NCBI GenBank assembly: GCA_039545295.1 | Contig: BCIK01000031.1 | Span: forward strand, 1-64,000 | DNA length: 64,000 bases | DNA from: Udeniomyces pyricola | Lineage: Eukaryota > Basidiomycota > Tremellomycetes > Cystofilobasidiales > Mrakiaceae | Direction: 5' to 3' | Shown: piece after piece, positions 45,458-57,333 of the stretch | Layout of the letters: the number at the start of each line of letters is the position of its first letter | Position numbering within the stretch: position 1 is the first letter of the stretch | Notes under the pieces: generated by a model | Told to the model about the DNA's origin: nothing | What the model saw: the letters and a program-made list of their open reading frames with translations, nothing else | The model's database searches: none | Position numbers and translations under genes: made by a program

Positions 45458-47016
45458 ATGTCCGCCCCTGCTTCACGCAATCCGCTCCTCCACCGAAAAT
45501 CGTCTCTCTCCCAAGAGATCCGTCCCATCTTGTCGGCAACTTCCTCGTTCGCTCCAGGCAACGACGAGTCCGAGCCTGCGTCGCCCAAGACCGTCTTTAC
45601 TCTTGGTTCCCGTTCATCTCAGCTCGCCCTCGTTCAGACCCACATCGTGCGAGATGCTCTTCAAAAGATGCACCCAACATACTCGTTCCCTATCATCACC
45701 ATGAACACTGCCGGCGACAAGAACCAGTCAGCCCCATTTTGCTTTGTTTGCAACGCGGTCCCTCTTGAATGGACCGCGCTCGCTTGGTCGCCTTCACTAC
45801 CACAAACGTGAAGCTCACTGTCCCCTTGTCGTGTATTTGCCAGGACTCAGGCTCTCTACCTCTTGGGAGGCAAGGCCCTCTGGACTGAAGAGCTTGAGGC
45901 CGCTCTCCACGCCCGCCAAATCGATATCATTGTGCATTCGCTCAAGGACATCCCTACCGTCCTCTCCGACGAATTTACCCTCTCTGCCGTACTCGAGCGA
46001 GCCGATCCTCGTGATGCCTTGGTCGTCAAGAAGGGTCTCGAGGACAAGTACAAGACGCTCGAAGATCTGCCCGAGGGTTCCGTCGTCGGGACGAGTTCGG
46101 TCCGACGAGTCGCTCAGCTCAAGCGAGCCTTCCCCAACCTCAAATTCCTTGACGTCGTGAGTCGTCATCGTCGATATCGATCCGTTGTTGAACATGACGC
46201 TGACCAAACCAATTGATGTCATGTTACATTGTTAGCGCGGAAATCTGTGCGTTCACTGAAGCATTGACTCGGAAATCGCGTCGAGAGGCCGCATCCAAGG
46301 CTTTCATTGGTCGATCGACGTGCTCATTTCCTCGTCCTTGCTTCTCTTTCCTTTTCTTCACACCTCTCGCCTCGGTGCTTCGTCTCTCATGTTATGCTCA
46401 ATCATCTCACGCCATGCCACTTTGCAGCAACACTCGACTCGCCAAACTTGATGCTCCTGATTCTCCTTTCACCGCTATCATCCTGGCCCATGCCGGTCTC
46501 GTCCGAATTGACCTTGGTCACCGCTCGACATCGCTCATCAACCCTCCCCAAATCTACTACGCCGTCGGTCAGGGCGCTCTCGGTATCGAGACTCGATCGC
46601 TCGACCCTGAGGTGGCTGCATGCGTCAAGGACATTGGGCACTGGCAGACGGAGTGGCGGACGGCCGCCGAGCGAGGTTGCTTGAGGAAGCTTGAAGGGGG
46701 CTGCTCCGTTCCAGTTGGAGTCGAGAGTCACGTAGAGGTTCTCAAGGACGAGGGACCCGAGTCCGGTCCGGGAGGGCGACTCATCAAGCTTTCTCTCAAG
46801 AGCACGGTCACCAGCCTTGATGGAAGTGAACATGTCCTCCATGGAGTCGCCGACGTCCAGGTCGCGAGCTTTGCCGAGGCCGAGCGGGTGGGTGTCGAGG
46901 TGGCTGAGGCTTTGATCGCCAAAGGAGCCGGGAAGATTCTTGAAGTCATAGAAGCGGGTAAAGGCCAGGGAGGAACCGTCTCGGGAGGAGAGGTCCTCGC
47001 TCCAGCCCCCCACTGA
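45458..47016 (+). CDS. HEM3: Porphobilinogen deaminase (hydroxymethylbilane synthase)
   Basis: Condenses four porphobilinogen units to hydroxymethylbilane in cytosolic haem synthesis. The N-terminal extension is Ser/Pro-rich, then [40 protein letters not shown] (joined across an intron), [30 protein letters not shown] with the catalytic Asp, and [20 protein letters not shown]. The substrate/cofactor motif [12 protein letters not shown] comes from an 11-nt exon (46236-46246) joined to the exon starting at 46438. Then [26 protein letters not shown], and the dipyrromethane-cofactor cysteine in [14 protein letters not shown]. Stop at 47016. All motifs needed for activity are visible. Confidence 0.96.
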
Positions 47017-47195
47017 GGAATTGAATAAAGTACCGTACTAGATGCGACTCCATTAGACCACACTGACTCTTTGTTGAACTCATCTCGTCATAACGAAAAA
47101 GAAAATTGCGAGAAAGAGAGCAAACAACTACATGTATTCATCGACGATTCGAAGCAAGAAGATATACAACGAGAGACTATCCCAACGAGGAGCAA
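47017..47195. terminator. Convergent 3' spacer (HEM3 / YSC84)
   Basis: 179 bp between convergent stops, A-rich at 47092-47135. The two 3' ends probably overlap. Confidence 0.5.
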
Positions 47196-50100
47196 TCATG
47201 CCATCTCAACGTACGTCACGGGGAAGATACCCCGACCGCCTGCAAACCCGACCTGACCCGTCCACCTAACAGAGCAGAAATTCAGGCATGAGTCACAGAT
47301 CAGTCAACAGTAGAGAAAGCTCAAGTGCCGTTAGCAACCACGTGGTAGAGAAAACTTACCAATTATCGTCCGTCTTTTCGACAAGGAAGATGACATCCCC
47401 TCGGGAGAAGGACAAATCACCCTCCTATAGAGAGATGTGAGAAGCGAGAAGCGAGAGGTGTGATCAGCAGATAAGTTCAGTCTGGAGGAACGAATGGGCA
47501 GAAGTAAATGATGAGCAGCAACTGTGCAACAGTCTGGTACAGACCTGAGTGCTCTTGAAGTCAAACAGCGCAATCCCTCGTCCTTGGAAGCCGAGAGCTC
47601 GTAACTGAGAGGCATCGAGGCCAAGCCCCTCTTTGGGTGCGATGCGGAGCTTCTCCATCCTTGAGGCCACCTCGTCTTCCCGCTCGTCCTCTGGCTCGTT
47701 GATAAGCTCGCTCGCGTTAGTGACGTTGAGAAGCTGGCTTCCGCTTCCACTCCTGGTCCTACCTAGTCCAATTCTGGTTTTGGTACCGAGAGAGCTCCAG
47801 TCTTCTTCTGCGAGGGGCATAGTCGACGAAGGAGGCGGAGAAGAGGTAGTCGAAGGCATATCGAAGTACTCGCTTGCTCCGAGGTGCTTATTGGGTGTAA
47901 GCGCGCTTGGCGTATGATTGGGGGAATTCGGCGTGTTGACGAACGAGCTTGATCGGACAAACGACGCGAAAGGGCGAGACTTCTTTTTGGATTGATTCGG
48001 GGAGGAAGACATGGAAAAGCTATTGAAAGATCCGGAGGAAGAATGGGACGATGAAAAAACGGGACGTGGGATGGACATGGCGCCAGACGGCACGGACTGG
48101 TCGTCGTCATCATCGCCGTAAGAAGACGTGTCTCGACCACGAGCGGGAGAGTCGGATCGTTGATCGGAGTAAGACCCGTTAGATGAGTACAGCTGCTCGG
48201 AAGGGAACATGGGCGACGAATTTCCTCGTGGCCGGTTCTGGTGACGACCCTCGTCCCAGGCAATCAAGTCGTCAGAGGGAGGGGGCGAGGATCGGTCCAT
48301 GGATTGTTCAGCTTCCTCGTGACCAAAGTCGCTCTCAAAATGAGTAGCAAAGGTGGGAGTCGCGACAGAAGAAACTTTCCGCGCGGGACCGGCGGGGGCA
48401 TTGGGAGGTATAAATGTTGTTGTCGGGGGGGAAACGGCCGTCCCGGGCACGACGAAGACCTCCTGGAGATACTTTTCCGCGCGAGGGTTGATGTAGCCAC
48501 GAGATGGAGAGGTGGTGTTATTGGAGTTGTAGTCTTCTGAGTTGGTGTAGTGATCCGTCACTGAGCTTTTGGAGTTGCCACGCTTGCGGCTGGTGAAGGA
48601 AACAGACGAGAAGATACCGGGCTTGGGGCTCAAGGGTTTAGGGCTGCTCCCTCCTCCCATAGCGTCCTGCTCTACGACCTTGGAGACCGACTGTCCTCGC
48701 TGACGACCATTACCCTCGGCGAGGATGCTACCACTTCGACTGCGACCAGAGAGAATGCTGCCACTTCGAGTTCTTCCGTTCGATTTCTCCTTTCCTCCAG
48801 ACCCCATCCCGACGAAGCTGTACTCGCCCATAGTGGGACTACCACTCGACTCGTCGACACCTGGCGAGTTTCGGCCACTGCCAGGTTCATCGGCTACCCA
48901 TTTCCTTCCGCCGGGAAGTCGGTCTGTGCAGGAAATGAGCTTGGAGATGAGACTGTCGGCAAAGGCGGGAGGATCGATGCTTCCAGAGAGTAGCTGCTTG
49001 ACAGTGACGCTCGAGCCATAAGCGATTCGGTTGGCACTATGAGAAGCAGGAGCCCAGTATCAGATAACTGACTTCATGCAGGCGCGCGAGGGCAGAGATG
49101 ACGATGTGGATGGCTAAACAAGCTACGCACTCTTGTCGCTCAACGATGACTGATCCTTCAATGGACACGCCGCCGAAGAGTCCTTTGGTCTTTGAGTACG
49201 AGTACCTGTGATCTCAGGGATTAAATTGCAGTGATCAGGTATGTTGTCGCATCTAGCGAAAAATCCTGAAGCGCAAGCGGAATACCACTTACATGGCAGC
49301 AACCTTGCCGTCCGTCGTCACTGAACCCATTCCCTCGGCATTTCTGCCCAAGGGACCTACAGCGAGACTCATGTTACCACCCAAACTGAGCGAGCCAGCC
49401 GACATAAAAGTGGTAACGGCGCTGCGGCTGTTGAGTACCTGTAAAAAAGCCGAGAACGACAAGGTCATCCAGGTCAGTAAGCGTCTCGGCCCGGAGTTTC
49501 GGCGAGCAGCGGCGGGGCTTACGATGAGGAAGTCGGTGATCTCTGCGCCCAACTGAGAGCCGAAACCGATGCCGGCAGTCCCAATGGCCGAGGGAGCAGA
49601 CCAAGCTAATCAGGAGTAAGAGCAAGCTCAGTCTATCATGAAAAGAAAGTAGGCAAAGGCTCGAGCAAGGGAAAGGACTGACAACCGTCAGGTAAACGAG
49701 CAATGACGATACCGGAGCCACCCCGAGCCGACAGCAAGAAGCCTGCCTTGACGACGGTGAAGATGGCAAATCCTTTGGCCTGCTCGAGCACTAGTAGAGC
49801 AGTGATGAAGAAGAAAACAACGAAAAGTCACAAGTGTCGAAAGATTTACGCAGTCAGTAGTGAAGCAGGGATGAGATCGACAACTGAGGGAGAGGAGGGG
49901 GCGGGGGCAAGCAGTGCGTAGCGAGACTGACCCTGCCTGGGAACGACCTTGTCAAGACCGTTGTTCGAGCCATCGATGAAGGATCCGACTGGGTCGTGGG
50001 CGGGATGTAGGTAATGTCAGTGGCCAAGGTGGTTTCACTTACGATATGAGCAGCGCGGCAATACGAACGGATTTTTGCTGCCTTGCGACATTCCTCGTTG

Positions 50101-50215
50101 AGGTGAACTGATTGGAGGAAAGATGGAGCATGCGCGATGGATGAGCGACGGATGGCAAGAGACGCGTAGCAGGATTGGGCTGGACGAACCTGGTACAGGG
50201 GAGTTGAGACCCATG
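47196..50215 (-). CDS. YSC84/LSB3-type actin-binding SH3 protein
   Basis: Ysc84-family (SYLF domain) proteins bind lipids and F-actin and work in cortical actin patches and endocytosis. The start at 50215 encodes MGLNSPVP; joined exons give VHLNEECRKAAKILGSFIDG, SNNGLDKVVPRQ, KGFAIFTVVKAGFLLSARGG, SGIVIARLPDG, SAPSAIGTAGIGFGSQLGAE, ITDFLIVLNSRSAVTTFMSA, GSLSLGGNMSLAVGPLGRNA and KTKGLFGGVSIEGSVIVER, covering the SYLF domain. A long Ser/Gly/Pro linker (about 500 residues, 48.9-47.6 kb) contains repeated RTRSGSIL/RSRSGSIL words. A C-terminal SH3 domain follows: GIALFDFKSTQ, EGDLSFSRGDVIFLVEKTDD then NW, and GIFPVTYVEMA with stop at 47196. Confidence 0.93.
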
Positions 50216-50690
50216 AGATGATGACCAGGGCAAGGGGTGGATAAGAGTAAGGCGAGAAGACGGGCGATGGGTTGACTGGACGACAAGGCCGATGAAAGCG
50301 ACTGCAAGCCCAAGGTTCGATATTCGATTGGAGATGGAACATAGACATAGCAATGGGCCTCGTGTGTGCGGTCGGTTTTATGATGACGTTGGCCCGCCCG
50401 GGCACGTCCGCCAATTGCCAATGAAAATCTTGCCATCTGATCGATAGCATAAAGTGTGACATGTAGTATCATATATAACAAAGCAGCACACTCATCGCCC
50501 GTATGTGTTGTAGTATTGAAATTTGTCTCTTGGGCTCTCATGCATCCATGCTTCATGCTGCATGTCGTCTGGTTTCTCTCCATTCATATGAGACGATCTG
50601 CATGTTGGGCACTCGTTCCGATGATTATCATACGCCAGCAGCTATCGTCATCACATACATCTCGCTACCATCATGACGGACTGTACGTCT
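50216..50690. other. Spacer: YSC84 promoter and UBC1 3' flank
   Basis: 475 bp between two minus-strand genes; no conserved frame found. Confidence 0.4.
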
Positions 50691-52897
50691 TCACTTCAAC
50701 AGCTCTTCCACGATACGATCCTCCGGCGTCGTCCGCACGTTGTTACTGTAACCAAGCACATACAAAAAAAAAAAAACGAAGTGAAAAGTAAGATCAGGAG
50801 CACAGTCCACAGTCAGCCCAGTTGTATCGCATCATCATTGTAAGTAAAGGAAAACCAATACATACCCCCTGTAGTTCAACCTGCGCAGAACATCGATCTG
50901 TGTCACATCAAGATATATATACAAAACAAGACAGGACAATGAGACACTGGCCAACAAGCAAACGACACAACTGAGACCAACCGACTGACAATTTGATTGC
51001 GCTCAAAACCCATCTGATGCAAAAAGAACAATGTGGAGTCAGATGACACGAAGGGCAACCACGATATCGTGCACCGATAGAGCGATTCATCTCGAGGAAA
51101 TACACTCACGTTTTCAAACTTCAGAACGTCGTCCTTGGAGAGCCCAGCGAGCGCGATCGCATCGTCTCCTTGTTCAACCCCCTTGCGCCCCGTTCCCGAG
51201 GCCGTCATCGACGCACCAGCATAAGCCTGAGTCCAGTACTTGGCGGTCGCATTGAACGACTCCCTGGTGAAGAAAACACACACACACACCCCAAGAATGA
51301 CCAGCACGCCGATCAGTCGATCAACCATGAGTCTGTAGACGTTGGACAGATTGGAGCTCCATCCCACCTTGAAGTCAGATAGTGCTTGGCAACTTCAGCA
51401 TCTTGAGGATCAGAAGGCTCAGGGCTACAGAGCAAGCTCTGGAGTGAGATGAGCGTCGATTTAAGAGTGAGAACTGGAGACCATTGGTCTGGCAGGAGTG
51501 GAAGACAAAGTGGCCACCTCAGCCCAGCTGTCCATTGAGACATCGTGTTAGCAAGCCGAATCGCTTACCCTTCAGGATATCGAGACCTGGAAGAGAGCAA
51601 AATATCAGAAAAGGATGAGCCGACTTCATGAGCGGACAACGTGCATGCGCTTAGCTGGATACAGGTAGCGATACATACAGATGGCTCCCTAAAGTGCGTT
51701 GGAATAAGTCAAGGCGCTTAGATAGTAGACAATGATATACATGAGCCGATTCGTCACTCACAGATTGAGACGAGACATTGGGATCTGAAGTTGGTAAAAC
51801 AAGCATAGATTAGCCGGTATGACAACGGTATAAACGCATAGGAGTAATATACGCACGGTATAGCTTCCTGTGTACGTCAGGCAAGATGGGACGTTAGCCG
51901 TACGTACACCAGTAAGATACCCTTCGGTTCATACTCTTCAGTCTCACCCAGACTGCCCGTGTGACTCACGTGATAAACTTCATCTTGACCTATAGAATAC
52001 CAAAATCGTATAAGCACATCATGTCTGCGATCAGAGAAGGTCCTGCAAGCATGAGACGACAGAAACAAGGATATAGACAGGTCATACCGGGGAGAAAGGG
52101 TACTACACGATCGAGGTGCCAAACATGTCAGTCATCATCGCAACCAGAGCTGGACAGTGGATGAGAGATTCTTACCCCTTCGGGTATTATGATATCCTGT
52201 ACGAGAAAAGAAATATCCGATAGTGCGACGTCAGCCGAAGGCAAGCGGACGGCGCCGGTGGACTTGCATGATATAAACGCCAAACGTACAACTTCAAAGT
52301 GTCCTCCCTCGTATGGAGTATCAGTCTAGGGAGAGGGTTGGATGCCAATGAATCAGCGCGGACCTGCATTTACGATCGCCTCGAGGAAATGAGGGTACAT
52401 ACAGGTCCGGGGAAGGCTCCGAGAAGATGGAATGGGGACTCGTCTAATAGGTGAGTATAGCAAGATGTCAGTCAATCTTGGGGTCTGCTTACAACTCTCA
52501 GGCGCTTTGGTCCAGATACCTCGATGAAGTACTCGACTGACCGAACACTGTACGAGACCGTAGAAAAATTGGACACAAGTCAGCGAATAATGATAGCGAT
52601 TGACAGGGGTACGCTGATGATGATGATGATGATGATGGTGGTGATGAGGATGGGAGGGCGTCTTGAGCCAGATGGCGCTGCTCCAGTTCTCCATTTGACT
52701 TACTAGAGACGCTGATGAGTGAACTCTTGTCCCTTTGACAATCTGGGTGACATGTAGAAAGAATGGCCAAGGTCGAGAGGAACGAAGGGATTGATGAGTT
52801 ATAAGCCGCTCAGACGAGGCCTCGATACGGCTTCCGATTGAGCGTGGGACAGACCAGCGATCTCCTTTTGGATTCGGCGAAGACGCGCGTCGGACAT
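50691..52897 (-). CDS. UBC1: Ubiquitin-conjugating enzyme UBC1 (UBE2K type, E2 plus UBA), 17 exons
   Basis: E2 enzyme that builds Lys48-type chains, with a C-terminal UBA domain. Hand-built exons (high to low): 52897-52855, 52742-52704, 52547-52542, 52443-52403, 52325-52290, 52196-52176, 52102-52088, 51989-51970, 51867-51857, 51784-51762, 51688-51679, 51586-51569, 51488-51368, then exons for [10 protein letters not shown]...[23 protein letters not shown] and [17 protein letters not shown], ending at 50691. Lengths sum to 669 nt, 222 residues in one frame. The protein reads [89 protein letters not shown] (catalytic Cys) and a complete UBA. Every junction has GT-AG borders. One late intron holds a T12 run near 50770. 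Confidence 0.94.
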
Positions 52898-53954
52898 GGT
52901 GCTAGTAGATGGGTACGAGGGGTAGGGGCGAAGGTAGTCTACAAGAAGGAAGCGTTGGGCGAAGTGGGCAGGCAGGTGGGGAAGGGAATGGGTGCGGGCG
53001 TGGGGAAACAGGTTGACCCGGTCATGACCTGCCGTGTCGACAGACGCGGTATATAATGTATAGTATATGTATAACGTACTTGAGCCGATGAATTGATGAG
53101 CTATATATTATATGTGCCCCTTCGTATATCCCTTTCGGATCTTTGTTCAACATGCAACATCATAAATACCGTTCACGCTTTCATATCGACATCATATTCA
53201 ACTCAGTGCTGCCACCTGATTGTAGGTCTCAGAAGCCAGGAATCTTCTCCGTTTGCAAGTAGCCACATGATAGCCACACAACGCTCGACAAAAGAATCAT
53301 GATATTAACCAAATCTAAAGTTCCAATCGAGGAGACCAACCAAGGAGAGAACCATGGCATGTCAGCGTTTGGATCACTCATCAAGAGTCCATATGTCCGG
53401 GATTTACAGGAAAGTGGGGTGGGGGAGAGGGTGCGTCTGAGATTGTTCATTGTTACAAGGTCATTGCGTTGATGCGCAAATACCGAATTGTATGCGTGTT
53501 ATGTTGTCGATCATTCGCGAGGGAAAGGGGGACGAGGTGAAAGAGGCAAGCGCTCGGGCAATCGGAAGTTAGAGGAAAGAGCACTCACAAGACTAGGCAG
53601 TGAGCAGACAGTGCAGTTCTGGAATTGGCGGGCGGATGAAAGAAACAGAGAAGAGGAAGGAAGGGGATGGGGGAAAGGAAGTGAGACGATCAAGGACGCT
53701 CTTGAAAAGAGACGAAATCGACTGACTGCTGTTAAGGGGAATTCGAATTGACTGGAGGAAGAGGTATGTAACGTTTGATTTATCATTATCGTTTTGTATC
53801 GACGATATTCAATGGCAGGACTCCGGCCTTTTCGGCTGAGAGCCGACGACGTCAACACTGTTGCAACCTGCAACCACCACCCTATACATCATTCCCGAAC
53901 GTGTTCTCCACAACCGTCCTCCTACATTAATAGCATCCTTTGATCTGCGTTGAA
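52898..53954. promoter_or_regulatory. Divergent promoter region between UBC1 and NRAMP gene
   Basis: About 1.05 kb. It is A/T rich at 53045-53120 (TATATAATGTATAGTATATG type) and purine rich at 53515-53760. No conserved frame was found. The NRAMP first exon may begin inside its right end. Confidence 0.4.
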
Positions 53955-56900
53955 ATGACACCGTGAGCTCTCTATCTTGACAACCATAACATCTTGGCTG
54001 AAAGCAGACTTAACACGCGATCATCCGCCCTTTCCTGTCTGACGCACGTCTATCAGTCATACACTTGCGGAATCCCCAACTCGTTCGCGGATTATCACCG
54101 TTAGAACCTGGCTTACTCGGGCAAAGACAGCTAGCATTAGGCATCTGCGCTTTATCGGCCCAGGGATCATTTCCTCGGTCGCATACTTCGATCCAGGTTC
54201 GAATCAACTCAAATCGCGACTCTTACTTCCGCCCTCCCGATTCTTCCGGTCTTCGGGCTGAGTCACTCATCTATCAAGACTCACACTTCACACCTGATAT
54301 CTTTGACAGGTAACTGGTCCGTCGATCTTCAAGCAGGGTCGGGCTACGGATACTCCTTGCTCTTCGTCATCCTTTTCGCAGGCATGGGAGCGATACTATA
54401 TCAAGTGCAGGCCACACGATTAGGTGTCTGTACGGGCATCGACCTGGCTCGCCAGACTCGTCTTCTCCTTCATGACCGACCTCGCCATAAGAAGCTTTTT
54501 CGATGGGGGCTGCTCTATCCCTTGTACAGTACATAACATTTCTGTACCAGCTTTCTTCTCTGACAAGTGAAGCTGCCCATTGACTGACTGCTGCGGTTCT
54601 CGCGATTCTTGGCCTTTGGCAGTCTTGGCAGAAATTGCCGTCAGTGTCCTGCTGTGTCATACATTTACTATCATCGTTGTGTATCCGAGACGATCTTGAC
54701 CCACATGACTAGCGCTGATCCCTCATGCTACTGTCCCAGTAGATCATAGCAACCGACCTGGCTGAGCTTCTCGGATCCGCTATCGCACTTAATCTGTTCG
54801 TCTTGTTTCTTTCCTGTCTTTCGGTTTGCAGTATTCGACTTCCTGCTGTTACATTGCTGAAGGCTCGACGTTAATCTGTTCTCGTATCCCGCATCAGACT
54901 CTTCCCGAAACTCCCTCTCTGGGCCGGAGGTGAGGAGCTCTCCCTCTTCGCTCTCGTTTCCCCAAGGGTGCCGTCGGTGCCATGAATTGTAAGCTGACAG
55001 CAATCGTTGCTCGACTCTGCCCTTTTCTCTACCTTTCTACCACCCTCTCAGTTCTTATCACCTCAGCAGATGTATTACTTGTGCTTGCCTTCTTCCAATC
55101 GAGTGGTGATAATACTCGCAAAGGCACCCAATCGTTCGAGATTGTCATTTCGGGTCTGGTCTTGGCCGTGTTTGCTTGTTTCGTCGTGCTCGTCGTTCGG
55201 GTGGCGCCCGATTGGGGAACGGCTTTCAAGGGATACTTGCCGTCAAAGCAGGTTTTTGGTGCAGGAGCGCTTTGTACGTCTCTAGTCTCCCAGACTGAGC
55301 TCCCTTTCCTTCCTGCAATGATGATTAATCGATCCTCTCTTGACCCTACTCAGACACTTCGGTGGGAATCTTGGGAGTAAGTTCTGGTTTTTCGCCCATA
55401 TTTCAATTCACAAACCTCATCCTGTGATCTTGTTTCTATCTTCTCTGCCTTGCTGTGTATTGATCCCTTATATACACGTTACATGGTGAAAGGCCACTGT
55501 CATGCCTCACGCTCTCTTTTTAGGATCGAGACTATCAACCATCGACCGCTTGGGTGTTCTTCCAGACTCATCTTCCCCTGCCCTCTTGTCTGATATAGAT
55601 GAGGGCAACGACCAGCGCTGGAAGCTCCCTAGTCGAGGCATTGAAGATCTTTTCCCTGCCTCATGGAAAAGGATGGTGAAGGAGATGGGCTTGGAGCCCC
55701 GTCACCGAAGAACAGGCAAGGCTGTTGAACGACATCACCCCCAGAATGCCTTGGAGATGGAAACGGGGAGTGTTCGGTCAGAAGGCCACACAGATGTCAA
55801 GTTCGATTCACGTAACAAGGCAGACCCTCTTGTGGACAATGTTGACGACAGACTGGCCGAGGGATCAGTAGCGCCGTTGCCATCGTGAGTATCAATCGCC
55901 GCAATTTACTTGGGTGCACGATATCCTTGACCTGATACTGACAAAGACATCACTCGGTTTATCGCTTGAAACGGCTCATGTGTCTCTCAGTCTGTCTTCT
56001 CAACCTTTCAACCGACTGAAGTTCATCCAAACCCACCTCAAGCACGCGACCGTCGACATCATCTTTTCACTCTTAGGTTTCGCGATCCCCATCAACTCTG
56101 CTATCCTGATCATCGCCGCCGCCTCTTTTTACTACGGCGCTAGCAACGTGCCCGGAGCGGCCGATGCAGATCTCTTTGATGCCCATAAGTTGATCGGCCA
56201 GTATATCGGTGAGTATGCGTGGATTAGATCATCTGATTCCCTTCTGTGCTCTGTCTGGATCTGATTATATACGATGTCGATCCCGATCGGTCCAACGTAG
56301 GCTCCGGAGCTGCACTTCTTTTTGCTATTGCTTTACTCTGTGCAGGTCAATCTGCTTCCATCACCGCTACACTCGCCGGCCAGATCGTCTCAGAGGGTTT
56401 CATCGGTGCGACTCCGTTTTTGCCATCACCTGACCCGTTCCATTTCGATCCCGGTTATCAGGTCTTCCGTATGACAAAGATGCTAATCACCGTTATCTCA
56501 TGCGATTGGTGCTAGACTGGAAGACCTCTCCTCTGATCCGACGCGTGGCGACAAGGCTGATTGGCATGGTTCCTTCAAGTCAGTCGTTTGCCCATGTATA
56601 TGACGTGCTACTCTGCTGACATATCAATCGGTTTCATCAGTATGACAACACTACTAAATCTTGCGTCTATCTCATTGCTTGCGTTGTTTCTCTTATCTTC
56701 ATAGTCGCTGTGGCTGTTGCCGTTGGTCGGGACGGAATCGATACCCTTCTCGTTGCCTCCCAGGTCGCGCTTTCCCTTATTCTTCCCACGGTCTTATTTC
56801 CGCTCGTCTTCATTTGTCACTCTGACGTAATGCACGTCAAATCTCCCTCCGGCCTATCCCCTCCTATCGATACCAACACCAGCGAGGTAGCCCCGCTCGC

Positions 56901-57219
56901 TGCCCCGCTACCTTCGCCGTCGGCCCAAGAACGCGACGCCGAGATCGCAATCTTGCCAAACGCTTCGGCCTCTTCCACAAGTCTATCCGGACCGCTCACA
57001 GACGTCGTTAGTTTCAAGAGTCCGTTGTGGATGACTGTGCTCAGTTATCTCCTCTTTGTCATCGTAGTCGTGGCAAACTCGGTGCGTTCGTTCTTCTCTG
57101 TTCCCTTTCGACTTGTGCCAAACTCGTCAGGGGTATCGTCTCACCACCTTGGTTCGGTCGCTTCGTTTGGTTCGCAGTACGTCATCGTCATCCTCGCGGT
57201 CAAGAAAGGAAACCCCTGA
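53955..57219 (+). CDS. NRAMP family divalent metal transporter (Smf-like)
   Basis: Proton-coupled transporter of Mn2+/Fe2+ and related ions. TM1 carries the metal-binding DPGN: IGPGIISSVAYFDPG joined to NWSVDLQAGSGYGYSLLFVI. Then GAILYQVQATRLGVCTGIDL, ATDLAELLGSAIALNL (joined), SADVLLVLAFF, SFEIVISGLVLAVFACFVVL, and TM6 with the MPH motif, YTSVGILGATVMPHALFLGS, where YTSVGILG comes from a 23-nt exon (55354-55376). A long polar loop of about 130 residues follows (55530-55890), then VDIIFSLLGFAIPINSAILI, GQSASITATLAGQIVSEGF, VASQVALSLILPTVLFPLVF, and a last helix spliced to YVIVILAVKKGNP at 57219. The first exon is unresolved: ATG 53955 is a candidate, but I could not fix its junction to the exon beginning near 54090. 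Confidence 0.88.
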
Positions 57220-57333
57220 ATCACGATAATGGGGGCATTATTCGATTCGCTTGGATTCATGAGTTGTGCATTTCTTTCCTTGGGTTGAGATTTGCCGATA
57301 AGAGCAGACGAGAGAATAAATCATGGTAGATCA
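57220..57333. terminator. Convergent 3' spacer (NRAMP / RPD3)
   Basis: Only 114 bp between convergent stop codons, the shortest such spacer in the window. Confidence 0.5.

Noticed and set aside
52524..52552. 28-nt version of the UBC1 third exon (ending at GTATCT)
   Set aside because: It leaves phase 2 and makes the next exon read out of the conserved SPFHLLG frame; the 6-nt version restores it.
54170..54215. tRNA B-box-like GGTTCGAATC
   Set aside because: It lies exactly at the NRAMP exon/intron border after DPG, and the flanks cannot form a T-stem or acceptor stem.
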